64,000 bases of DNA from Nocardioides sp. (lineage in GTDB: Bacteria > Actinomycetota > Actinomycetes > Propionibacteriales > Nocardioidaceae): contig JBAOIH010000001.1 of assembly GCA_037045645.1 (NCBI GenBank), positions 806,001 through 870,000 of the forward strand, given 5' to 3'. This document shows positions 7,066-16,302 of the stretch, in pieces (position 1 is the stretch's first letter; each line of letters opens with the position of its first letter). The notes under the pieces were generated by a model that did not search any database, had not been told where the DNA came from, and saw only the letters and a program-made list of their open reading frames with translations. The position numbers were made by a program, and so were the translations under genes.

Positions 7066-8899
7066 AGGTCACCTCCTCGGTCAGTGCCGTGGCACCGGCA
7101 CGCTCTTGGAGCGACAACAGCGCCATCTTGGCGCCCTCGCCGGCGACGTTGCCCGCCGAGTTGATCCGCAGCACGGAAAGTTTGGGCACCAGCCCGATCC
7201 GGATCGCGGAGGCGGGGGAGAGGTAGGACCCGAACGATCCCGCCAGCAGCACCTGCTGGACGTCGGAGGCCTCCAGGCCGAGTTCATCGAGCAGCAGCGC
7301 CCACCCGGTCGAGATCGCGGCCTTGGCGAACTGGAGCTCGCGGACGTCGCGCTGGGACAACACGACGTATTCGCCGTCGAGGTCACCATGGAGCAAGAAC
7401 ACGCGCTCCTCGCCCAGTTTGCCCAGTCTCGGGGCCAGTCCGGGCGCGTGGCTGGCTGCGTCCTCCTCGGTGATGAAGCGTCCCGAGGCGTCGAGAAGTC
7501 CCACGCGCACCAACTCGGCCACCGCGTCGACCAGTCCGGAACCGCACAGGCCCCGCGGCTCGACGTCGCCGATAACCCCGAGGTCGACGTCGCCGTCCGG
7601 TGACAACTTGACCGTCTCGATCGCCCCGTCGGCCGCACGCATGCCGCAGCGGATGGCGCCACCCTCGAAGGCCGGGCCTGCCGGTGCGGCGGTCGAGACG
7701 ATCCGATCGCCGTCGGAGAGCACGATCTCGCAGTTGGTGCCGACGTCGACGAACAAACGGGTGCGCTTGTCGCGGTCCATCCCGCTGGCCAGCATGCCCG
7801 CGACGATGTCGCCGCCGACGTACGCGCCCAGTGAGGGGAACAGATAGGCGGGTGCGCGCGGGTGCACCGCGAGCCCCAGGTCGCTGGCCGACACTTCGGG
7901 GAAGTCTGCGCTGGACATGATGAACGGCGCGACACCCAACGGCTCGGGATCGATCCCCAACGCCAATGCGGTCATCGTCGCGTTGCCCGCCAGCGCGACC
8001 TCATAGACGTGATGAGGATCGACGCCGCCTTCGGCGATGACCTCCTCAGTCAGCTGGGCCAAGGTGTTGCAGGCAGCCGTACGCAACCGGCCGAGCGCGT
8101 CGGGATCCATCATGGTGGCCGAGATCCGGGTGATCACGTCGCCCCCGAACGGCTGTTGCTGGTTGAGGGACGACGACACGGCGACCGGCGTGCCGGTCTC
8201 CAGGTCCAGCAGGGTGGCCACGCACGTGGTGGTGCCCAGGTCGAACGCGACGCCGTAGCGCAGCTTGGACGTGTCTCCGGGCTCGATGTCGATCAGCCGT
8301 TCGTTGACCACCACCGCCGTGACCCGAAAGTCGTGTGCTCGCAGCAGGCCGGGCAGCTTGCGCAACACGGTCAGGTCGCAGTGCAAGTCCAGATCGGAGA
8401 CCGCGGCGCGCAGTCGCGCGAGGTCGGTCGTCTGGTCGGCGAGCGTGGGCTCGTCGAGCTCGACGTACCGCTTCTGTACGGCTGGTCGCAAGATCACCTG
8501 GCGGCCCACGCCGACGGTCGCGGCCTTCGGGCGAGTGGTCAGCGGCGGCACCTGGACGACGACGTCGTGGACCGGCTTGACCAGACAGGCCAGCCGCCAA
8601 CCCTCGTCGAGTTCGGTCTCGGAGAAGGTACGACGATCGTGTGAGGTCACCGGGGCTGCGAAGTCGATCTGCACCTTGCACTTGCGACAGGTGCCATGTC
8701 CGCCGCACGTCGAGTCGATCGCCACGCCGTTCCACGAAGCCGCGTCGAACAGGCTCACGCCGGGCGGCACGCGTACTTGCTTCGATGTGCCGTCCGCGAC
8801 GTCCAGGGTCAATTGGATCCGGCCGGTGCCGTCATGGCTGGGCTCGGGCGCACCGAGCCGCGGAAGAAGTCCCTCGCGGTGCAGATCCCCTTGGTCCAC
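7004..8899 (-). CDS. RACo-type reductive activator of corrinoid protein
   Basis: Predicted 631-residue ATP-dependent activator that re-reduces Co(II) corrinoid to the active Co(I) state. The N-terminus carries a plant-ferredoxin-like 2Fe-2S site with cysteines at about 65, 71, 74 and 105 (STCGGHGTCRKC, WRLAC). The C-terminal half is an ASKHA-type ATPase with FDLGTTTC, FVDVGTNCE and LLAGSFGSY. The family is known from RamA and from RACo of acetogens. I chose GTG 8899 because it begins 1 nt after the stop of the preceding gene. A longer ORF to 8974 would overlap that gene. The pathway partners are the adjacent corrinoid protein and methyltransferases. Confidence 0.88.
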   Translation of the reverse strand: MDQGDLHREGLLPRLGAPEPSHDGTGRIQLTLDVADGTSKQVRVPPGVSLFDAASWNGVAIDSTCGGHGTCRKCKVQIDFAAPVTSHDRRTFSETELDEGWRLACLVKPVHDVVVQVPPLTTRPKAATVGVGRQVILRPAVQKRYVELDEPTLADQTTDLARLRAAVSDLDLHCDLTVLRKLPGLLRAHDFRVTAVVVNERLIDIEPGDTSKLRYGVAFDLGTTTCVATLLDLETGTPVAVSSSLNQQQPFGGDVITRISATMMDPDALGRLRTAACNTLAQLTEEVIAEGGVDPHHVYEVALAGNATMTALALGIDPEPLGVAPFIMSSADFPEVSASDLGLAVHPRAPAYLFPSLGAYVGGDIVAGMLASGMDRDKRTRLFVDVGTNCEIVLSDGDRIVSTAAPAGPAFEGGAIRCGMRAADGAIETVKLSPDGDVDLGVIGDVEPRGLCGSGLVDAVAELVRVGLLDASGRFITEEDAASHAPGLAPRLGKLGEERVFLLHGDLDGEYVVLSQRDVRELQFAKAAISTGWALLLDELGLEASDVQQVLLAGSFGSYLSPASAIRIGLVPKLSVLRINSAGNVAGEGAKMALLSLQERAGATALTEEVTYVELSDRPDFNDRFVDQLAF

Positions 8900-8900
8900 G

Positions 8901-9788
8901 TCAGTTCGTCGCCGCCTCGGCTGCCGCCTTCTTGGCGCGGGCGCGCGCGATCCACGCGCCGCCCCACTCGTCACGGCCCAGCATCAGGTCGGCAGCCTTG
9001 ACCGAGTCGACGATCGACGGGGTGCGTACGTCCATGATCCCGCTGGTCATCCCGCACATCATCGCCATCGGCAGGAACGAGCCGTTGATCGCGTGACGCT
9101 CGGGCATCCCGAAGGACACGTTGGAGGCGCCACAGGTCATGTTGAGGCCGTACTGATCGCGGATCTGGCGCATCGTCTCGAAGCCGGCCTGACCGTTGGT
9201 GGTGTCGGCACCGATCGGCATGGCCAGCGGGTCGATGATGATGTCGGCGAGCGGAATGCCGTACTCCTTGGTCGCGACCTCGACGATCTTCTTCACCATG
9301 ACCAGCCGCTTCTCGGGCTCCATGGGGATCTCGTCGACGTCGTTGGGCAGCGCGATGACCGCGGCGTCGTACTTCTTGACCAGCGGCAACACCTGCTCCA
9401 TCCGCTCGTCCTCGGCGGTGATCGAATTGACCAGAGCACGCCCCTGGTAGACCGCGAGCCCCGCTTCGAGCGCCTCGACAACCGAGGAATCGATGCACAC
9501 TGGCAAGTCCGTCAGTCCCTGGATCATGGTGATGGCCTTGGCGAGCAACTCCGCCTCGTCGGTCAGCGGCACACCCATGTTGCAGTCGAGCACGTGCGCG
9601 CCGCCCTCGACCTGGGCGCGTACGTCACGCTCGATCGCCGACATGTCGCCGGCGCGCAGTTGCTCCTGGAAGATCCGGCGCCCGGTCGGATTGATCCGCT
9701 CGCCGATCATGCAGAACGGCTGGTCGATGCCGATCGCGACCTGCTTGGTCGCGGACCGGATGATCGTGGTCTGCGGCTCGGCGCTCAT
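8901..9788 (-). CDS. Methyltetrahydrofolate:corrinoid methyltransferase (MtgA/pterin-binding family)
   Basis: A 295-residue TIM-barrel enzyme that moves the methyl group between the corrinoid protein and tetrahydrofolate. GERINPTG (about 29-36), VLDCNMGVPL and IIIDPLAMP are pterin-binding family elements shared with MetH, AcsE and MtgA. In this setting it would accept the methyl group from the methylated corrinoid and yield 5-methyl-THF. It overlaps the corrinoid gene by 1 nt (TGATG) and is followed after 1 nt by the RACo-like gene. The direction of flow is inferred from context. Confidence 0.87.
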   Translation of the reverse strand: MSAEPQTTIIRSATKQVAIGIDQPFCMIGERINPTGRRIFQEQLRAGDMSAIERDVRAQVEGGAHVLDCNMGVPLTDEAELLAKAITMIQGLTDLPVCIDSSVVEALEAGLAVYQGRALVNSITAEDERMEQVLPLVKKYDAAVIALPNDVDEIPMEPEKRLVMVKKIVEVATKEYGIPLADIIIDPLAMPIGADTTNGQAGFETMRQIRDQYGLNMTCGASNVSFGMPERHAINGSFLPMAMMCGMTSGIMDVRTPSIVDSVKAADLMLGRDEWGGAWIARARAKKAAAEAATN

Positions 9789-10453
9789 CAGGCAGGCACC
9801 ATCGAGCGCTTCTTGCGCAGCAGGTCCTTGGCGCGTTTGACCGTCGCGGATGCGTCGGCTGCATAACCGTCGGCGCCGACCGCGTCTGCGTACTCCTGGG
9901 TCACGGGCGCGCCGCCGACCATCACGATCACGTCATCGCGCATGCCCGCCTTCTCCAAGGCGTTGATGTTGGCCTTGAACATCGGCATCGTCGTGGTGAG
10001 GAACGCCGAGAAGCCGACGATGTCGGGGGAGTGCTCCTCGATCGCGGAGATGAACTTCTCCGGCGCGACCTGGACACCGAGGTCGATGACCTCGAAGCCG
10101 GCGCCCTCCAACATGATGTTGACCAGGTTCTTGCCGATGTCGTGCACGTCGCCCTTGACGGTGCCCATCAAGAACTTGCCGATGGTCTCGACGCCGGTGT
10201 CGGCCAGCAGTGGGCGGAGCACCTCCATCGCGCCGGCCATGGCGCGACCGGCGATCAGCATCTCGGGGACGAAGAAGTCGCCGCGCTCGAAGCGAGCGCC
10301 GACCTCCTCGAGTGAGGGGATCAGGGCGTCGAAAAGGAGCGTCTGCGGCTCCATGTCCATGCCCAGCGCCTCATGGGTGAGTTCCAGAACACGGGGCCCG
10401 TTCCCGGTCAGCGTCTCGTCGTAGAGGCCCTGCAGAATTTCCTCGGGGGTCAT
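9788..10453 (-). CDS. Corrinoid (B12-binding) methyl carrier protein, MtgC/MttC type
   Basis: A 221-residue carrier. Residues 1-85 form the helical cap (B12-binding-2 type). Residues 90-210 form the Rossmann-like cobalamin domain with DVHDIGKN at about 102-109, where His104 should be the lower axial cobalt ligand. It shuttles the methyl group from the MttB-like enzyme to the folate methyltransferase. Its start overlaps the IclR stop as ATGA, so regulator and carrier are co-translated. Confidence 0.92.
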   Translation of the reverse strand: MTPEEILQGLYDETLTGNGPRVLELTHEALGMDMEPQTLLFDALIPSLEEVGARFERGDFFVPEMLIAGRAMAGAMEVLRPLLADTGVETIGKFLMGTVKGDVHDIGKNLVNIMLEGAGFEVIDLGVQVAPEKFISAIEEHSPDIVGFSAFLTTTMPMFKANINALEKAGMRDDVIVMVGGAPVTQEYADAVGADGYAADASATVKRAKDLLRKKRSMVPA

Positions 10454-11226
10454 GCGACGCCCTCCTTCGTGAAGAGAGTGCCCAGGGCTCGGGTGAGTTG
10501 GGCGGATTGATCCATCATCAAGCGCGCGAGCGCACGGTGGCGCCCGGCGAGTCGAGCGGTGGGACCCGAGATCCCGAGCACGGCGACGACGTCGCCACGG
10601 ATGTTGTGGACGGGAACCGCCACGGAGGTGAGGCCGACCTCGAGTTCATCGCTGGTGAAGGCATAGCCATCGCGTTCGACGCCTGCGAGCACCTCGCGCA
10701 GTCGGCGTACGTCGGTGATGGTGTGATCGGTCAGCGCGGGCAGCGCGTCGGGCAGTGGGAGTTCGCCGGCTGCCATCAGCACCTTGGCGATCGCCGAGGC
10801 GTGGTTGGGGACCTCGACGTGGGTCCAGTCGCGAGTGCCGAGCAGGAACGTGGAGTCGACCTGTGCGATGTGGTCGACGACGCTGCCCAACGCGATGGCC
10901 AGGTTGACTGTCTCCCCGGTGACATCGACCAGGTTCTGCATCATCGGCTGAGCCAGGCGTACGAGATCCGGCGACTCGCGGCGGGCCGCGAATCTGGAGA
11001 AGAGCGGTCCGGCCACGTATTCACCCTCGTCGGTGCGCTCCACCAGTTCGGTGCGCTCCAAGGCGGTGAGCAGGCGCGAGGTCGTCGACTTCGGCAGCCC
11101 GCACTCCTCGGCCAGGCTGGAGAAACCGACGGGTTCCTCGGCGTCCACCACGGTGGACAGCAGCAGGGCCGCCCGGTCCACCGCCTGGGTGCCGGTGGCC
11201 CCCTCGCTGATGGATCTCTCGCTCAT
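10450..11226 (-). CDS. IclR-family regulator of the corrinoid methyltransferase genes
   Basis: A 258-residue protein with an N-terminal winged helix (about 14-75; SLAEECGLPKSTTSRLLTAL) and a C-terminal IclR effector domain (DELEVGLTSVAVPV). It heads the leftward corrinoid operon and diverges from the mttB-like gene, so it likely controls both. A palindrome at 11243-11259 sits between the two starts. ATG 11226 has a GGAAGG-like ribosome site just upstream. The effector is unknown. A betaine or its demethylated product is a reasonable guess. Confidence 0.88.
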   Translation of the reverse strand: MSERSISEGATGTQAVDRAALLLSTVVDAEEPVGFSSLAEECGLPKSTTSRLLTALERTELVERTDEGEYVAGPLFSRFAARRESPDLVRLAQPMMQNLVDVTGETVNLAIALGSVVDHIAQVDSTFLLGTRDWTHVEVPNHASAIAKVLMAAGELPLPDALPALTDHTITDVRRLREVLAGVERDGYAFTSDELEVGLTSVAVPVHNIRGDVVAVLGISGPTARLAGRHRALARLMMDQSAQLTRALGTLFTKEGVA

Positions 11227-11242
11227 GAGGGCCTTCCCATCG

Positions 11243-11259
11243 GTTCCATGATGTGGAAC
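11243..11259. promoter_or_regulatory. Candidate IclR operator GTTCCA-N5-TGGAAC
   Basis: A perfect 6-bp inverted repeat with a 5-bp spacer in the 88-nt divergent gap, 17 nt from the iclR start and 56 nt from the mttB-like start. A further half-site, TTCCA, occurs at about 11265. The position suits control of both genes by the adjacent IclR protein. Confidence 0.6.
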
Positions 11260-11314
11260 GCTGATTCCATATCATGAGGCCACTGGGGCCGGATTGTCGA
11301 GAGGGAGAGCCAGG

Positions 11315-12775
11315 ATGTTCGTCAACAAGATGCCGAGGTACGAGATCCTCAGCCAGGACGCGATCGCCACCCTCGACACCGGCTGGCGGCGGCTGATGAC
11401 CGAGATCGGCGTCGAATTCATGGACGACCGCGCGCTCGACCTCTTCCGTCAGGCTGGCCAGAAGGTGCAGGACAACACGGTCTTCCTCGACCCCGACTTC
11501 GTACTCGAGCAGGTCGCCAAGGCGCCCGGCGAGTTCGACGTGCAGGCGCGCAACCCGGAGAACTCGATCCACATCGGTGGCGACCACATGGCGTTCGGTG
11601 CGGTGTACGGCCCGCCGTTCGTACGCGAGGGCGAGGTGCGCCGCGACGCGACGATGGACGACTTCCGCAACTTCACCAAGCTCGCCCAGTCGTCCGGTGT
11701 CCTCGACTCCGCGGGTGGCGTCATCTGCGAGCCCAACGACACGCCACTGGACTCGCGGCACCTCGACATGATCTACGCGCTGCAGACCCTGACCGACAAG
11801 ATCTATATGGGCAACGTGGTCAGCGGGGTCAACGCCGCCGACACGATCGCGATGTCGTCGATCCTGTTCGGTGCGGGCGAGGGCATCGAGGCCGGGCGGG
11901 CCCGGATCGAGGAGACTCCGGCGACGATCTCGCTGATCAACTGCAACTCGCCGCTGCGCTGGGACGACCGGATGCTGGAGGCGCAGTTCGAATACTCCGC
12001 GGCCAACCAGGCAGTCGTACTGACGCCCTTCATCCTGATGGGCGCGATGTCCCCGGTGACGATCCCGGCGGCGCTGGTCCAACAGATCACCGAGGCGCTG
12101 TCGGGCATCGCGCTCTCGCAGTTGATCCGACCGGGCTCCCCGGTGGTCTTCGGGTCTTTCCTGTCCAACATCGACATGCAGTCGGGCTCTCCCACCTTCG
12201 GTACGCCGGAGTCGGGCATCGGTCTGTTGTGCACCGGCCAGATCGCCCGGCACTTCGGGTTGCCGTTCCGTACCGGCGGCGGCCTCACGTCGTCACAGGT
12301 CCCGGACGCCCAAGCCGGCTACGAGGCGCTGATGACCTTGATGCCGACCTTCCTGGCCGGCACCAACTGGGCGATGCACTCGGCCGGTTGGCTCGAGGGC
12401 GGGCTCGTGGCCGGATACGAGAAGTTCATCGTCGACGAGCAGATCGTCGAGATGTTGCAGCATGAGTTCACGCCGCTGGAGATCGACGAGGCGTCGATGG
12501 CGTTCGGCGCGCACGAGGAGGTCGGCCACGGCGGCCACTTCCTGGGGTCGATGCACACGATGGAGTTGTTCCGCACGTGCTTCTATCGCCCGTTCCTGAA
12601 CTCGTCGGAGAACTACGAGCGTTGGATGCGCGGGGGCAGTGTCGACACCGCGGGCCGAGCGGCCAAGCTGTGGAAGCAGCGCGTCGAGGAGTACGAGCAG
12701 CCGCCGCTGGACGAGGCGATCCGTGAGGAGTTGGAGGCGTACGTCGTGAGACGGCGTCACGAGTTGGGCGACTGA
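11315..12775 (+). CDS. MttB-family quaternary/tertiary amine:corrinoid methyltransferase, non-pyrrolysine
   Basis: A 486-residue homologue of trimethylamine methyltransferase MttB. The frame runs to its TGA without an internal TAG, so it lacks pyrrolysine. Non-Pyl members such as MtgB demethylate glycine betaine to dimethylglycine, and others use proline betaine or carnitine. The betaine-producing and dimethylglycine-oxidising genes nearby favour glycine betaine, but the substrate is inferred. Visible stretches are YGPPFVREGEVRRD, TDKIYMGNVVSG and the C-terminal EVGHGGHFLGS. ATG 11315 has GAGGGAG 7 nt upstream. It stands alone and diverges from the iclR-corrinoid operon. Confidence 0.88.
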   Translation: MFVNKMPRYEILSQDAIATLDTGWRRLMTEIGVEFMDDRALDLFRQAGQKVQDNTVFLDPDFVLEQVAKAPGEFDVQARNPENSIHIGGDHMAFGAVYGPPFVREGEVRRDATMDDFRNFTKLAQSSGVLDSAGGVICEPNDTPLDSRHLDMIYALQTLTDKIYMGNVVSGVNAADTIAMSSILFGAGEGIEAGRARIEETPATISLINCNSPLRWDDRMLEAQFEYSAANQAVVLTPFILMGAMSPVTIPAALVQQITEALSGIALSQLIRPGSPVVFGSFLSNIDMQSGSPTFGTPESGIGLLCTGQIARHFGLPFRTGGGLTSSQVPDAQAGYEALMTLMPTFLAGTNWAMHSAGWLEGGLVAGYEKFIVDEQIVEMLQHEFTPLEIDEASMAFGAHEEVGHGGHFLGSMHTMELFRTCFYRPFLNSSENYERWMRGGSVDTAGRAAKLWKQRVEEYEQPPLDEAIREELEAYVVRRRHELGD

Positions 12776-12809
12776 AGCCCGAGAGCGAGCGCAGCGAGCG
12801 GGTCGGGCT
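12776..12809 (+). terminator. Hairpin after the mttB-like gene
   Basis: AGCCCGA (12776-12782) pairs with TCGGGCT (12803-12809), and the loop contains GAGCGAGCGCAGCGAGC, itself self-complementary. There is no T tract. It starts 1 nt after the stop. Confidence 0.4.
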
Positions 12810-12841
12810 GAAGCGCCAATTCTGGACAGCGACTGGCCCCA

Positions 12842-12847
12842 TAGGCT
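12842..12847 (+). promoter_or_regulatory. Leaderless -10 box of purU
   Basis: TAGGCT followed by 7 nt and the GTG start at 12855, the same layout as ndk. Confidence 0.5.
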
Positions 12848-12854
12848 GGGCCGT

Positions 12855-13700
12855 GTGACCCACTTCGTCCTCACCCTGACCTGCCCCGACCGACCCGGGA
12901 TCGTGCACTCGGTCTCGGGATTCCTCGCCGAGCGCGGCGCCAACATCACCGAATCGCAGCAGTATGGCGACGCCGACACCGAGGCGTTCTTCATGCGGGT
13001 CGCTTTTGATCTCGGCGGCGGCGTGGTCGATGAGTTGCGCGAGGCCTTCATGACGGTGGCGGCGCGGTTCGAGATGTCGTACGAGCTGTGGGACGCCAAG
13101 GCGCCCTTCCGGACCTTGCTGATGGTCAGCCAGCATCTGCACTGCCTCAACGACCTGCTATTTCGTTGGTCGACCGGTGCGCTGCCGATCGAGATCCCGG
13201 TGGTGGTGTCCAACCACCGCGACGCCGAGCGCCTCGTCCGTGGGTATGGGCTGGAGTTCGTGCACGTGCCCGTCACGCGCGACACCAAAGCCGAGGCCGA
13301 AGCGACTCTGCGTGGACTGATCGAGGAGCACGACGTCGACCTGGTCGTGCTGGCGCGCTACATGCAGATCCTGTCGGACGACCTGTGCCGCGATCTGTCC
13401 GGTCGCGCGATCAACATCCACCACTCGTTCCTGCCCAGCTTCAAGGGCGCCAAGCCCTACCATCAGGCGTACGACCGCGGGGTCAAGTTGGTCGGCGCGA
13501 CCGCGCACTATGTGACCGGTGACCTGGACGAGGGCCCGATCATCGAGCAGGACGTGATGCGGGTTGACCACGGCGACACCCAGGCCGAGCTCGTGGCGGC
13601 GGGGCGCGACGTCGAAGCCCAGGTGCTCTCGCGGGCGGTGAAGTGGCACGCGGAGAGCCGGGTGCTGCTCAACGGGCACCGTACGGTCGTCTTCCGCTGA
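12855..13700 (+). CDS. purU: Formyltetrahydrofolate deformylase
   Basis: A 281-residue enzyme that hydrolyses 10-formyl-THF to formate and THF. The N-terminal ACT domain spans about 1-80. The C-terminal formyltransferase-like domain carries NIHHSFLPSFKGAKPY (Asn187, His189) and TGDLDEGPIIEQ (Asp at 225), the PurU catalytic set. Next to demethylation genes it would return folate carriers to THF and release excess one-carbon units as formate. GTG 12855 is set by the -10 box 7 nt upstream. A 32-bp repeat array begins 3 nt after the stop. Confidence 0.95.
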   Translation: MTHFVLTLTCPDRPGIVHSVSGFLAERGANITESQQYGDADTEAFFMRVAFDLGGGVVDELREAFMTVAARFEMSYELWDAKAPFRTLLMVSQHLHCLNDLLFRWSTGALPIEIPVVVSNHRDAERLVRGYGLEFVHVPVTRDTKAEAEATLRGLIEEHDVDLVVLARYMQILSDDLCRDLSGRAINIHHSFLPSFKGAKPYHQAYDRGVKLVGATAHYVTGDLDEGPIIEQDVMRVDHGDTQAELVAAGRDVEAQVLSRAVKWHAESRVLLNGHRTVVFR

Positions 13701-13703
13701 CAT

Positions 13704-13868
13704 CGACCTGTCGCGTCTGCTCCGGTGAAGTGGCTCGACCTGTCGCTAATGCTCGAGTTCTCCACAGATGCCGAAGCAGACGCGACAGGTCGGCGGGGTT
13801 GGGCGAAGCAGACGCGACAGGTCGGCGGGGTCGGGCGAAGCAGACGCGACAGGTCGACGGATGATGCG
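13704..13868. repeat. 32-bp repeat array with inverted and direct units
   Basis: Two units carrying CGACCTGTCGC lie at 13704 and 13736. Three units in the opposite orientation (GAAGCAGACGCGACAGGTCG) follow at 13773, 13805 and 13837. Every step within an orientation is exactly 32 bp. The two orientations are complementary and could fold into a large hairpin. It fills the purU-iclR gap, which otherwise holds only the iclR promoter. Confidence 0.85.
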
Positions 13869-13898
13869 CATGGCGGATACGGTTGCGCCATGAGCAAC
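13863..13898 (+). promoter_or_regulatory. Promoter and regulon operator at the second iclR start
   Basis: TACGGT (13878-13883) lies 6 nt before the ATG at 13890, so the gene is probably leaderless. A perfect GTTGC-N7-GCAAC palindrome spans 13882-13898 across the start codon. A weaker upstream half-site (GATGCG, then G, G and AT at conserved positions) starts at 13863. This suggests autoregulation. Confidence 0.6.
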
Positions 13899-14699
13899 AC
13901 GGACGCCCGCGAAAGCACTGCGCAGCCGGGCGACCAGGCGGGCGGTTCGGGAGCGGTCCAGTCGGTCGATCGCGCGTTGACGATCCTGGAGACCCTGGCC
14001 CGACGCGGCGAACTCGGCGTCACCGAGATCGCCGCTGAACTGGGCGTACACAAGTCCACGGCCTTCCGGCTGGTGGCCACCATCGAACAGCACGGCCTCG
14101 TGGAGCAGACCGAGGATCGCGGCAAGTACCGGCTGGGAGTCGGATTGCTGCGCCTTGCGGGCGCCACGACCTCGCGGCTCGACCTGGTGCAGGAGGCCCG
14201 CCCTCTCGTACGCCAACTCGCCGCCGACACCAACGAGACAGTCAACATCGCGGTGCTCGCGGACAAGGCTGCGTTGTACGTCGACCAGGTGGCGGGCTCC
14301 AGCGCGCTGCAATCGCACAACTGGGTCGGTCAGCACATCCCGTTGCACGCGACCAGCAACGGCAAGGTGCTGCTCGCCTGGCTCAGCCTGGCCGAGCAGA
14401 AGGCGCAACTGGGCACGATGCCCGCGTACACCCCGCAGACGGTCACCAAGCGCCAGAAGTTGCTCGCCCAACTCGCGCAGGTGGCCGAGCACGGCTATGC
14501 GATCGCGACCGACGAACTCGAGGTTGGACTCACGGCCGTGGCGGCACCGCTGCGCAACGCGCACGGCGACGTGGTCGCTTCGCTCAGCGTCAGCGGACCG
14601 ACGTTCCGGCTCGGGGAGGCGCGTATCGACGAGGTGTTGGCGCAGGTGATCGCCACCGCCACCGAGATCTCGCACCGCCTCGGATGGAGTCACCGCTGA
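13890..14699 (+). CDS. IclR-family regulator, candidate regulator of the betaine regulon
   Basis: A 269-residue protein with an Ala/Gly-rich tail of about 20 residues, a winged helix (about 24-85; TEIAAELGVHKSTAFRLV) and an IclR effector domain (TDELEVGLTAVAAPL). Its start codon lies in the same GTTGC-N7-GCAAC palindrome found at three betaine-gene promoters, so it is the best candidate to bind them. This link is inference from shared sites. It is distinct from the first IclR (10450-11226). An ORF upstream of 13890 would run through the 32-bp repeats and is rejected. Confidence 0.87.
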   Translation: MSNTDARESTAQPGDQAGGSGAVQSVDRALTILETLARRGELGVTEIAAELGVHKSTAFRLVATIEQHGLVEQTEDRGKYRLGVGLLRLAGATTSRLDLVQEARPLVRQLAADTNETVNIAVLADKAALYVDQVAGSSALQSHNWVGQHIPLHATSNGKVLLAWLSLAEQKAQLGTMPAYTPQTVTKRQKLLAQLAQVAEHGYAIATDELEVGLTAVAAPLRNAHGDVVASLSVSGPTFRLGEARIDEVLAQVIATATEISHRLGWSHR

Positions 14700-14715
14700 G
14701 GGCCGGTCTAGGCAG

Positions 14716-14737
14716 ATCAGATGAATATCAGGTGACA
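14716..14737 (-). promoter_or_regulatory. Possible PhoP (PHO) box upstream of the phosphate transporter
   Basis: On the minus strand two adjacent 11-bp units read TGTCACCTGAT and ATTCATCTGAT. They resemble the GTTCACC-type direct repeats bound by actinobacterial PhoP. They lie about 40 nt before the Pit GTG. Confidence 0.35.
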
Positions 14738-14775
14738 GTTTGCCGTCCGGGTGGTGTTGCCTCCACTCTGGTGCT

Positions 14776-15992
<1,217 letters not shown>

Positions 15993-15993
<1 letters not shown>

Positions 15994-16301
15994 TGTGGGA
16001 GACCATCAAGGTGTCGCTCGAAGGCACCTGGATCTTGTTCAAGGACGGGCTGCTGCTGGGCGCCGGCTTGCCGATCATCTTCGCCTTGGGCGTACGCCTG
16101 TGGGCCGGGCGTGAGAATGTCGCCGCAGACGGCACCGTCACCGAGCACCCGTCGAACACGGGCACGAAGATCTTGGCCTGGTTGTGTTTTGCGGTCGTGT
16201 TGTTGGCCGTGATCGCCGGCATTGAGATCATCGTCGCCGCCGGCATGGGCAAGGAAGTGAGCTTCGAGCACATCTTCCCGACGATTGTGGAGAAGAGCTG
16301 A
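15993..16301 (+). CDS. Small two-span membrane protein of the pit operon (Rv0544c-like)
   Basis: A 102-residue protein with two hydrophobic segments (about 20-40 and 64-90), separated by a polar stretch. The start overlaps the pit stop by 1 nt (TGATG). The position and two-span form match the conserved membrane protein beside mycobacterial pitA. A role as Pit partner is inferred only from linkage. Confidence 0.75.
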
Positions 16302-16302
16302 G

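Noticed and set aside
11315..12775. Pyrrolysine-containing trimethylamine methyltransferase
   Set aside because: There is no in-frame TAG, and the frame is complete at a normal length, so it is a non-Pyl MttB homologue.
13704..13868. CRISPR array
   Set aside because: The 32-bp units follow one another without unique spacers, orientation changes within the array and no cas genes are present.
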